A DNA stretch of 5,892 bases, taken from contig JAGNMT010000248.1 of the NCBI GenBank assembly GCA_017991025.1, positions 1 through 5,892 on the forward strand, in the 5' to 3' direction. Shown in pieces: positions 1 to 5,580 of the stretch; within the stretch, counting starts at the first letter, position 1; the number at the start of each line of letters is the position of its first letter. A program made the translations under genes and the position numbers. The notes below the pieces were generated by a model. The model was given only the letters and a program-made list of their open reading frames with translations, was not told the DNA's origin and ran no database searches. This DNA is from Verrucomicrobiales bacterium. GTDB taxonomy: Bacteria > Verrucomicrobiota > Verrucomicrobiia > Verrucomicrobiales > DEV007.

Positions 1-483
1 TCCGCCTGGGAGGTCATCCCCTGGTACGAGTTTTCGGCGCTCTATCTGCGGACGAAACGGATGTTCGACGTCATCTTCGGACTCGTCTTCGCGATCATCA
101 CGACCATCGTGACGATGTCGGTGCTCAATACGATCGGCATGGCCGTGATCGAGCGAACGAAAGAGATCGGCACTCTACGGGCGATCGGTCTGAAGCAACC
201 GGGAGTGATCTGGCTTTTCAGCATCGAGAGTGCCCTTCTCGGCATCATTGGTGCACTCACCGGACTCATCATCACGGTGGGAATCGCCGTCCTCATCCGG
301 GCGATCAAGCCAACCTGGGAGCCGCCCGTGACCTCGCGCGAGATCGTCTGGGAGATTCGCCTGCTGCCGACTTACCTGCTCACCACCTTCATTCTGCTCG
401 TGATTTTCACCTCCCTCGCGGCGGTCGCTCCGGCAAGGCGGGCAGCGAAACAGCGAATTGTCGATTCCCTCGGCCATGTGTAA
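1..483 (+). CDS. ABC transporter permease, FtsX/MacB-like, C-terminal part (5' end outside window)
   Basis: This is the last 160 residues of an integral membrane permease; the reading frame is open from base 1 and ends at TAA 481-483, so the start lies upstream. Three hydrophobic segments are visible. The first follows FDVIFGL near residue 22, the second follows the SIESALLG stretch near residue 75, and the third is near residues 122-145. Between the first two is the family hallmark ERTKEIGTLRAIG, a cytoplasmic loop found in FtsX-domain permeases such as MacB and LolC/E. The protein ends in the usual basic tail (APARRAAKQRIVDSLGHV). Such permeases work with an ATPase to move lipoproteins, peptides or lipids across or out of the inner membrane by a mechanotransmission mechanism. 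The substrate cannot be told from this fragment. Family assignment is firm; subfamily and substrate are not. Confidence 0.9.
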   Translation, partial: SAWEVIPWYEFSALYLRTKRMFDVIFGLVFAIITTIVTMSVLNTIGMAVIERTKEIGTLRAIGLKQPGVIWLFSIESALLGIIGALTGLIITVGIAVLIRAIKPTWEPPVTSREIVWEIRLLPTYLLTTFILLVIFTSLAAVAPARRAAKQRIVDSLGHV

Positions 484-575
484 GCATTCCCCCATTGGAA
501 AAAGGTCCCCTGTAGTAACATAGGTCACCGGGATGCGCCTTGCGCAGCAGGGGTGGGCCACGCTAAAAGGAGGGA
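484..575 (+). other. Intergenic stretch after the permease, with a short perfect hairpin
   Basis: These 92 bases follow the permease stop. The only structure I see is a perfect 5-bp inverted repeat with a 3-base loop at 534-546 (TGCGC-CTT-GCGCA). No T-run follows it, so it is not a convincing intrinsic terminator. I compared the region by eye with the conserved cores of cobalamin, TPP, SAM-I, glycine and c-di-GMP riboswitches, RNase P RNA and SRP RNA and found no match. No promoter stands out. Confidence 0.3.
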
Positions 576-818
576 ATGCGCTTCAACCGTGCCCTCAGCA
601 GGCCAGGCAATTCTGGAGAGGATGGCCGAAACTCTGGAGTCCCGATTTGACGCTTATGTCGACCCGCAGTATGGTTTTCGGAACGGTGGCAGGTCCAAAT
701 GTCGGCGGCTCGTGCCGTAAGATTTGGCGATGAAGTTGCGGCTCAAGGGGGGGCGGAGAAGACTACCGTAAACACGCCTAATAGTAAGGCTCTCCAAATC
801 GTCCTACAATTACAATGA
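576..818 (+). pseudogene. Probable small gene broken by frameshifts, coupled by ATGA to the next gene
   Basis: No function is recognised. A strong Shine-Dalgarno (AAAAGGAGG, 565-573) lies 2 bases before ATG 576. The frame starts MRFNRALS but meets TGA at 648-650. From about 598 to 675 the protein-like text lies one frame over (QAILERMAETLESRFDAYVD, about residues 7-26 of a small open frame that closes at TAA 718-720). From about 675 the original frame becomes protein-like again and runs to TGA 816-818. That stop overlaps the next gene's ATG at 815 as ATGA, a classic translational-coupling junction. One inserted and one lost base would join the pieces into a protein of about 80 residues. An alternative is an intact 39-residue ORF from ATG 699 to 818 (MSAARAVRFGDEVAAQGG...). 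A run of seven G at 747-753 is a possible error or slippage site. All plus-strand frames are fairly open here, so chance is not excluded. Confidence 0.35.
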
Positions 819-1996
819 ATGACCTCTATGATGCGGCGATCGTTGGCGCGTCGGTGTCGGGCGCGTCGTTGGCCAGCCTTCTCGGGAAGGAGGGGCTGAG
901 GGTGGCGCTGATTGATCGTGAGCATTTTCCCCGTCGCAAGGCTTGTGGAGAAGGCATTTCCGACATTGCCCTCGAGGCACTTCGTCGCATGGGGCTCGAA
1001 GCGGATCTAGCTTCGACCGCTGGAAAACCCTTCTATTCCTACCGAATCGATCTGGGAACGCGATCATTTGCGTTTTCTTCCCGAAAAGGTCGTCCGCTCC
1101 GGGGTGTCGGGATGCAGCGCTATCTCCTTGACTCGGCTCTGGCGACCCACGCCAGCAGGCTCCCGACGGTGCGTTCTTTTTTCGGTTCCCCGGTCACTCA
1201 GATTGAATCACGGATAGGACACGGGATGGTTCATCTGGCAAATGGTGAGCGGCTCAGGGCGAGACAGGTCATTCTTGCTGACGGAGCGAATTCTCAGAGT
1301 GCCGCCCGTCTTGGTATTCCGAAAACATCAACGGGCAGACCCCTGTGGGGCATGAGTTTTATCCTGGAAGGTTCCTTTTCCCAATCCGCCGGGGAGGTTG
1401 TGGTTCTTCTCCGGGACGGATTTGAAGTCAACTGCACTCCGGTCAGCGAGACTCGCCTCAATGTCGCCTTTCTCGCCGAGAAGAGGCAGGTGAAACGTCT
1501 CCAGGATTCCAGGCTGCAGGAGCAGTTGCTGCTGGAGGCTGCGGAAAAATCCCATTTTAAAGGAATTCCCATGGGCGAACCGCTTCAGGTCGGACCGGTC
1601 GGATGCACCCGGCGACCATACACCTATGGCGACGTCATGCTGCTCGGAGATGTCACGGAAAGTCTGGATCCCATCGCGGGAATGGGCATGACTCATGGCA
1701 TTCTCATGGCGGAGCTCGCTGGACAAGCGCTCATTGCCCAATTGCGGGACGGTGTGCCCCGGGAGGAAACGTTTCGCGAATACACCCGAGCGGCTGAGAA
1801 AATGACGCGCCCCTATCGCGGCATTACGCACCTTACGGCCTCGCTGTTCCGCAGCCCGCTTCGTCGACTGTTGATTCCGCCGCTCTCTTTTGCCCATCTG
1901 CCCGACTTCGTCCGGGGGGCACTCAAATATCATCCTCTCGGCGAGAAAGTTTCCCCGGCGTTTCCTCTCATTCTCCTCCACCTGATCGGGAGCTGA
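815..1996 (+). CDS. FAD-dependent oxidoreductase, geranylgeranyl-reductase/FixC-like superfamily
   Basis: The gene encodes a 393-residue flavoprotein. An N-terminal Rossmann FAD site (GASVSG, residues 11-16, with the acidic D34-R35 ending strand 2) is followed by FPRRKACGEG (38-47). That K-x-C-G-x-G signature is typical of geranylgeranyl reductases and their relatives (COG0644). ILADGANS (153-160) is the middle FAD motif, and GDVTESLDPIAGMGM (278-292) binds the FAD phosphate and isoalloxazine region. The C-terminus (about 335-393) is rich in hydrophobic and basic residues, suggesting membrane association. Known members reduce prenyl chains or hydroxylate or reduce aromatic and quinone-like substrates, so the substrate cannot be fixed. 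ATG 815 has no evident Shine-Dalgarno but overlaps the TGA of the preceding broken frame, supporting coupled translation. A UbiE-like methyltransferase follows after 91 bases, consistent with a shared pathway. Flavoprotein assignment is firm; exact reaction is unknown. Confidence 0.88.
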   Translation: MNDLYDAAIVGASVSGASLASLLGKEGLRVALIDREHFPRRKACGEGISDIALEALRRMGLEADLASTAGKPFYSYRIDLGTRSFAFSSRKGRPLRGVGMQRYLLDSALATHASRLPTVRSFFGSPVTQIESRIGHGMVHLANGERLRARQVILADGANSQSAARLGIPKTSTGRPLWGMSFILEGSFSQSAGEVVVLLRDGFEVNCTPVSETRLNVAFLAEKRQVKRLQDSRLQEQLLLEAAEKSHFKGIPMGEPLQVGPVGCTRRPYTYGDVMLLGDVTESLDPIAGMGMTHGILMAELAGQALIAQLRDGVPREETFREYTRAAEKMTRPYRGITHLTASLFRSPLRRLLIPPLSFAHLPDFVRGALKYHPLGEKVSPAFPLILLHLIGS

Positions 1997-2007
1997 TACA
2001 CTGATCC

Positions 2008-2024
2008 TTCGATGATTCATCGGA
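2008..2024 (+). other. Hairpin in the oxidoreductase-methyltransferase gap
   Basis: A 7-bp inverted repeat with a 3-base loop (TTCGATG-ATT-CATCGGA, one T-G wobble) starts 12 bases after the oxidoreductase stop. No T-run follows, so it is not a typical intrinsic terminator. It could be an mRNA-stabilising or attenuating hairpin, or it could be chance. The rest of the 91-base gap shows no clear promoter or ribosome binding site. Confidence 0.25.
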
Positions 2025-2087
2025 ACCTCTGCACGTTATGTCGTTATCGTCCGCCTCATCCATCCCGTTCTTTTCTGATATTCGGCC

Positions 2088-2831
2088 ATGAAGGAAGTTT
2101 TTAACCTGAAGGCAAAGGACCACCTCGATTCGAGCGAGGGAAAGCGGCTTTACAATGAAAAGCATTTTGCCGAGTCAGCCCCCCGTTACGACATCGCGAC
2201 ACGCGGACTCTCGTTCGGACGCGATGCCTCATGGAAGCGCCATCTCATCGAAGGTCTCCCTGCAATGGATAGACCGGTCTGTGTGGATGTCGCCTGCGGT
2301 ACGGGAGATGTGACCTTTCTCCTTGCCGGAAAATATCAGGACGGAGAGATTCTCGGCGTTGATTTGACCGCCGAGATGATCAACATCGCGAGGCAGCGAA
2401 ATCAAAATCCTAACGTCCGCTTTGCGGTTCGGGATATGAGCCGACTGGCGCTCCCCGATCACTCGGTTGATATTCTCACCGGCAGTTATGCCATACGCAA
2501 CGCTCCGGATCTCGAGGAAGTTATCCGTGAGTTCAGACGGGTAATGAAGCCCGGCGGCCATCTTGCTTTTCTCGATTTTTCAAAACCCAAAGGCCGTTTG
2601 GCGAAGAAGATCCAGTATCTAATGCTAAAAATCTGGGGGAGTTTCTGGGGCCTGGTCCTGCACGGAAACCCTGAAGTGCACGGCTACATCTCTTCGAGTA
2701 TCAGAGATTTTCCGGATCACGAACAGCTTCAGATTCTTTTCAAGCGCTGCGGTTTCGGAATCGAGAAATCACGACCCTTTTTGATGGGCATGATGCGACT
2801 CTATTTTCTAACTCTGCTCCCGATTGTCTGA
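2088..2831 (+). CDS. UbiE/MenG-like C-methyltransferase (SAM-dependent)
   Basis: This is a 247-residue class I SAM-dependent methyltransferase related to UbiE/MenG, which C-methylate the ring of ubiquinone and menaquinone precursors. The UbiE-type N-terminal region HFAESAPRYDIATRGLSFG (26-44) leads to the SAM-binding motif VDVACGTGDVT (66-76). Next come the acidic end of strand 2 (GVDLTAEM, 90-97), SYAIRNAPD (133-141, matching the FGLRN region of UbiE) and RVMKPGGHLAFLDFSKP (151-167, the family's second signature). It departs from housekeeping UbiE in three places: the YDxMND stretch is changed, the NDADSYRYLAESI region reads GNPEVHGYISSSI, and the C-terminus lacks the usual GIVALHRGYK ending. 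It could therefore be a true but divergent MenG or a paralogue that methylates another aromatic lipid. ATG 2088 is the first start after an in-frame TGA at 2076; no Shine-Dalgarno is evident. Confidence 0.85.
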   Translation: MKEVFNLKAKDHLDSSEGKRLYNEKHFAESAPRYDIATRGLSFGRDASWKRHLIEGLPAMDRPVCVDVACGTGDVTFLLAGKYQDGEILGVDLTAEMINIARQRNQNPNVRFAVRDMSRLALPDHSVDILTGSYAIRNAPDLEEVIREFRRVMKPGGHLAFLDFSKPKGRLAKKIQYLMLKIWGSFWGLVLHGNPEVHGYISSSIRDFPDHEQLQILFKRCGFGIEKSRPFLMGMMRLYFLTLLPIV

Positions 2832-2854
2832 TCCCAAGCCATCCCTCTCCCTAT

Positions 2855-3451
2855 ATGAAGTACCTACCTATCGCATTCCCCGCCGTGCTCGCCATACTTG
2901 GCGGGATTTCTCACCAGGCCTCCGCTCAGACTGAAAAGTGGAAAGGCAGTTGTAATGTCACGTTCACCGGTGAATCGACTCTGCACAATTTTTCAGGGAA
3001 GGTAGCGGCGGAGCCCTTTACGGTCGCGGTGACAGGGTTCGACGACCCGGCAAGTGCGACAGCGGCCTGCGAGGTTGTCGTGAAAGCGAAAGGGATGAAT
3101 ACCGATGACGAAAAGCGGGACGATGCGATGCATAAAAGCCTCGACATCACGACCTATCCGGAGATCGCTGTCGATATTGCGGGGATGAAAGCAGCAGAGA
3201 CTCAACCGGCTGCAGACAAGCCTGTTCCGAGACCGACCGTGATTCCCTTTACGATGAGATTGAAAGGGAAGACGCATCAGTTGACCGGTCGGGTTTCCGA
3301 CTGGTCGTTCGACGGTAAGGTCGTGAAGTGCACCGTGTCATTTCCCGTTTCACTTAAAGACAGTGGGATCAGCCCGCCCTCGGTTCTCGGGTTTATAAAA
3401 GTGAAGGACGAGATCAAGGTATCCGCTCATCTCGTGCTGACCCGGCCCTGA
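2855..3451 (+). CDS. Exported YceI-family lipid-binding protein
   Basis: The 198-residue protein begins with a Sec signal peptide (KYLPIAFPAVLAILGG core, likely cut after ASA at residue 24), placing it in the periplasm. The mature part fits the YceI lipocalin-like beta-barrel: TLHNFSGKV (42-50), the characteristic MNTDDEKRDDAMHKSLD (81-97) followed by TYPEI, and the C-terminal strands around LKGKTHQLTGRV (136-147). YceI relatives have been seen to bind polyprenyl lipids in the barrel. A Pro/Ala-rich stretch (about 113-129) lies between strands, probably a surface loop. Three cysteines (33, 72, 159) remain in the mature protein. The gene starts 23 bases after the methyltransferase stop, so it is probably the last member of that transcription unit. 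It ends 10 bases from the stop of the convergent zinc-ribbon gene. No Shine-Dalgarno is evident. YceI membership is confident; the ligand is not known. Confidence 0.87.
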   Translation: MKYLPIAFPAVLAILGGISHQASAQTEKWKGSCNVTFTGESTLHNFSGKVAAEPFTVAVTGFDDPASATAACEVVVKAKGMNTDDEKRDDAMHKSLDITTYPEIAVDIAGMKAAETQPAADKPVPRPTVIPFTMRLKGKTHQLTGRVSDWSFDGKVVKCTVSFPVSLKDSGISPPSVLGFIKVKDEIKVSAHLVLTRP

Positions 3452-3461
3452 GGAATACGGA

Positions 3462-3779
3462 CTACCCCTCACTGTCCCCGATGTTTCGCCACTCCGGTTC
3501 AGGGACCCGGATCGGTTTACCGCAGTTCGTGAAGGGGCAGGGCATCTCGGTCCCAAATTGTTCGGGGGTCGCAGAGAGCTTCCGACGGCAGTGCGGGCAG
3601 ATGAATTTGAGCTTATCAGAAGGCAGCTTGATATCCTGTGGTGCCGGGACCAGGAATTCCTTCCCGCAGTTCGGGCAGTCCATCGCGGTGTGGAAGAGAT
3701 CTTTCCCGGCGGAGAGGCGCGAGGAACAGTGCGGGCATTCGAATCGGAGTGGCATGGAGAGATACTGAGCATCTTTCAT
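3462..3779 (-). CDS. Small tandem zinc-ribbon protein
   Basis: This 105-residue protein is almost entirely two consecutive zinc ribbons. The first has CPHC at 15-18 and CPNC at 35-38. The second has CPHC at 61-64 and C81/C86 in CPFTNC. Both have 16 residues between cysteine pairs and end alike (CGKEFLVPAP and CGKPIRVPEP), so they are an internal duplication. The second ribbon has a two-residue insertion in its last knuckle (C-x4-C rather than C-x2-C). Short ribbons of this type are common in Planctomycetes and Verrucomicrobia, often as N-terminal modules of larger proteins; here they stand alone. The function is unknown; nucleic-acid or protein binding is only a guess. ATG 3777-3779 is preceded at once by AGGGAGGT, a strong but unusually close ribosome binding site. 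Met9 is the alternative start but is then too far from it. The two plus-strand neighbours point away from its start and towards its stop. Confidence 0.82.
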   Translation of the reverse strand: MKDAQYLSMPLRFECPHCSSRLSAGKDLFHTAMDCPNCGKEFLVPAPQDIKLPSDKLKFICPHCRRKLSATPEQFGTEMPCPFTNCGKPIRVPEPEWRNIGDSEG

Positions 3780-3836
3780 ACCTCCCTAATGTCGCTCGTA
3801 AAAGCGGAAAAGTTGAAGACTTTGTGATTTGACGTT

Positions 3837-4478
3837 ATGGGACGGGACCAAATCATGGCGGAATTTCAGATTGATCAGTTTTGTGGAGGCGTTTTCCAGA
3901 CAAACGGATACCTCCTTCGTTACGCCGGAAAGGCGTGGCTTTTTGATGCTCCCGAGGGCGTCACCGGGTGGTTGGAGGAAAAGGGCGTTCGTCCCGATGG
4001 TTTGATCCTAACGCATCAGCATCATGACCATGTCCTCGACGCGGGACTCGTCCAGGAGCGTTTCGGATGCCCGCTCTATGCGTATGCGGAGCCTTCCGAC
4101 GAACTCACGCTTTCGAAGCAACTCGAGCTGATGATGGGGATGCCCTGCCCTATTGATCTGTATACGATTGATCATATTCTTGCCGGGCAGTCCGCCCTTT
4201 CCCTTGAGGGCCTCTCGCTCGATCTTCTCCACATCCCCGGACACTCTCCTGATAGCCTCTGTTTCCATATCCAGGGGCAGCCTGTCGTGATCGCAGGCGA
4301 TGTGCTTTTTAACGGGAGCATCGGGCGCACGGATTTTCCAAATGGTAGTCACGAGAAATTAATCTCGGGGATACGGGAAAAACTGTGGCCTCTTCCGGAT
4401 GAAACATACGTCCTGCCGGGACACGGACCGGCAACGACGATCGGTGAGGAAAAGGCGTCCAACCCTTTTCTCCGATAG
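3837..4478 (+). CDS. Metallo-beta-lactamase-fold hydrolase, glyoxalase II-like
   Basis: This is a 213-residue cytoplasmic metallohydrolase with a complete set of metal ligands. They are THQHHDH at 59-65 (H60, H62, D64, H65), H136 in HIPGHSPDS, D155 in AGDVLF and H196 in LPGHGPAT. The GRTDFP segment (163-168) and the ending GEEKASNPFLR are typical of small glyoxalase II/YcbL-like enzymes, which hydrolyse thioesters such as hydroxyacylglutathione or related thiol conjugates. The length fits this short class, which lacks the C-terminal substrate domain of classical GloB, so the natural substrate is uncertain. The start is ambiguous: ATG 3837 gives MGRDQI before the second ATG at 3855 (Met7), and the conserved part begins only after Met7. 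Neither has a strong Shine-Dalgarno, though GGGACGGGA lies before 3855. The gene is divergent from the zinc-ribbon gene across 57 bases and is probably monocistronic or paired with the next small gene. Confidence 0.88.
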   Translation: MGRDQIMAEFQIDQFCGGVFQTNGYLLRYAGKAWLFDAPEGVTGWLEEKGVRPDGLILTHQHHDHVLDAGLVQERFGCPLYAYAEPSDELTLSKQLELMMGMPCPIDLYTIDHILAGQSALSLEGLSLDLLHIPGHSPDSLCFHIQGQPVVIAGDVLFNGSIGRTDFPNGSHEKLISGIREKLWPLPDETYVLPGHGPATTIGEEKASNPFLR

Positions 4479-4555
4479 CGCGCGGATCGAAAATTGCCTT
4501 AAGAAACGCAAAATCCGCACAGCCACGCCGGTGATTCGGACGCATACTCCGTTCC

Positions 4556-4819
4556 ATGAACCCACAAATGTGCCGTCTTCTCAGTTCGATTTTTCTCCAG
4601 GCGGGGATATTCTCGATTCTCCTTTCGATTTTTATCTGGTGGTATCTCGGGAGCGATAGTGTCGAGGAACAGGCGCATGCCGAGCGCTTTGGCATTTTTG
4701 TCGGGCTGTGGGCTCCCACCTTGCTGATCCTTTCGAATCGCTTCGACCGGTTTGCTGACAAGGCCACCGTGCTTCCCGCTTTCAAGCCGGAGCATCGCGA
4801 AGAAAAGAGCGAGGAATGA
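4556..4819 (+). CDS. Small two-helix membrane protein of unknown function
   Basis: The gene encodes 87 residues with two predicted membrane helices. The first is long and very hydrophobic (about 9-32, ending IFIWWYLG). The second is about 45-61 (FGIFVGLWAPTLLILSNRF). A short acidic loop (SDSVEEQAHAE) joins them, and a charged tail (about 62-87, ending HREEKSEE) follows. The block around GIFVGLWAPT resembles small hypothetical membrane proteins I associate with cyanobacteria and Verrucomicrobia/Planctomycetes; no function is assigned to them that I know of. The composition (Trp, Ile and Leu-rich helices, then a charged tail) is hard to explain by chance translation. ATG 4556 lacks a Shine-Dalgarno; Met5 (4568) is an alternative start. 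It lies 77 bases after the hydrolase gene on the same strand and converges on clpP with 26 bases between the two stop codons. Confidence 0.72.
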   Translation: MNPQMCRLLSSIFLQAGIFSILLSIFIWWYLGSDSVEEQAHAERFGIFVGLWAPTLLILSNRFDRFADKATVLPAFKPEHREEKSEE

Positions 4820-4826
4820 AGCGGAT

Positions 4827-4857
4827 CTGACGGTTTCCCTCCGGATCAGTCCTTTTT
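4827..4857 (+). terminator. Possible weak terminator between the small membrane gene and clpP
   Basis: The arms CTGACGG (4827-4833) and CCG-GA-TCAG (4841-4849, two-base bulge) can form a 7-bp stem over a 7-base loop, followed by CCTTTTT (4851-4857). On the plus strand this resembles an imperfect intrinsic terminator for the small membrane gene. The second arm covers the clpP stop codon (TCA at 4846-4848), and the T-run is the complement of the lysine codons at the clpP end, so coding constraint may explain part of it. Confidence 0.3.
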
Positions 4858-5514
4858 CTCGACGACCTTTTTCTCCAGCACCTTGTCGATGAGGCCATAC
4901 TCGGCCGCGACGTTTGCGGGCATGTAGTTGTCGCGATCCGCATCGTGCTCGATCTGCTCAACGGTTTTGCCGGTGTGGAAGGAAAGGATCTGATTGAGGC
5001 GCTTTTTCAACGAATACATGAACTCGACGGTGCGCTCGACGTCCGAGGCCGTTCCCTGGGCGCCACCGGATACCTGGTGGATCATGATGTGGGAGTTCGG
5101 GAGGGCGTAACGTTTTCCTTTCGTCCCTGCAGTGAGGAGCACGGCACCCATGCTGGCGGCCATGCCCATGCAATAGGTGTTCACGTCGCAGGTGACGAAC
5201 TGCATCGTGTCATAGATCGCAAGGCCGGCGGTGACGGATCCGCCGGGGCTGTTGATGTAGACGTTGATATCCTTGTTAGGGTCCTGCATCTGGAGATAGA
5301 GCATCTGGGCGATGACATAGTTCGCGAGCGGGTCGCTGATACCCTCACCGATGAAGATGATCCGGTCTTTCATGAGACGGGAGAGAAGGTCGAACTGGAT
5401 CATCGTGTTTCCCTCCTTCTCGATCACGCTGACGTTCTTCATCGGATCGATGATACGATTCTGAAGGTGGGCGGGGAGAAGGGGGGAAAGTTCCTGGACG
5501 TTGTCTAAATTCAT
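4846..5514 (-). CDS. clpP: ATP-dependent Clp protease proteolytic subunit ClpP
   Basis: This is a 222-residue serine protease subunit, which forms a 14-mer chamber that degrades proteins fed in by ClpX or ClpA-type unfoldases. The catalytic triad is intact: Ser121 in MGMAASMGA, His146 in HIMIHQ and Asp195 in DADRDNYM. The spacings of 25 and 49 residues match E. coli ClpP exactly. The substrate-binding strand INVYINSPGGSV (83-94) and FDLLSRLMKDRIIF (41-54, matching FDIYSRLLKERVIF) are also conserved. By alignment the mature enzyme would begin near residue 25, so the N-terminal part is a propeptide longer than the 14 residues of E. coli. Alternatively translation starts at Met25. ATG 5512-5514 has no Shine-Dalgarno. 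The gene follows tig after 66 bases on the same strand, the common tig-clpP order, but clpX does not follow. Confidence 0.97.
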   Translation of the reverse strand: MNLDNVQELSPLLPAHLQNRIIDPMKNVSVIEKEGNTMIQFDLLSRLMKDRIIFIGEGISDPLANYVIAQMLYLQMQDPNKDINVYINSPGGSVTAGLAIYDTMQFVTCDVNTYCMGMAASMGAVLLTAGTKGKRYALPNSHIMIHQVSGGAQGTASDVERTVEFMYSLKKRLNQILSFHTGKTVEQIEHDADRDNYMPANVAAEYGLIDKVLEKKVVEKKD

Positions 5515-5580
5515 GGTGGCAGATAGGTTAGTTAAGATTTCGAATGCCGCAGTGTGTCAGTCGCTCAATGGAGAGGGAGC

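Noticed and set aside
648..650. In-frame TGA as a selenocysteine codon in the 576-818 frame
   Set aside because: No convincing SECIS hairpin follows, and the better protein text around it lies in another frame, which a frameshift explains more simply.
533..733. Open frame of 66 codons on the plus strand in the 484-814 gap
   Set aside because: Trp- and Gly-rich text typical of GC-rich DNA read out of frame, with no ribosome binding site. The neighbouring frames hold the more protein-like segments.
484..814. Riboswitch or structural RNA in the gap before the oxidoreductase
   Set aside because: No match by eye to the conserved cores of common riboswitches, RNase P, SRP or 6S RNA. A covariance-model search would be needed to exclude rarer classes.
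1328..2020. 230-codon minus-strand open frame opposite the oxidoreductase
   Set aside because: Antisense shadow of a gene with clear FAD motifs; the translation shows no domain or membrane pattern.
3449..3471. Terminator between the yceI-like and zinc-ribbon genes
   Set aside because: Only a 5-bp repeat (TGAGG/CCTCA) with a 13-base loop and no T-run on either strand.
3813..3841. Sigma-70 promoter for the metallohydrolase (TTGAAG, 17 bases, TATGGG)
   Set aside because: The -10 element is poor and overlaps the first start codon; it would only make sense if translation begins at 3855, which is unproven.
4945..5508. 187-codon plus-strand open frame opposite clpP
   Set aside because: It is the antisense shadow of clpP; His/Asp/Val-rich text and the intact ClpP triad on the other strand decide it.
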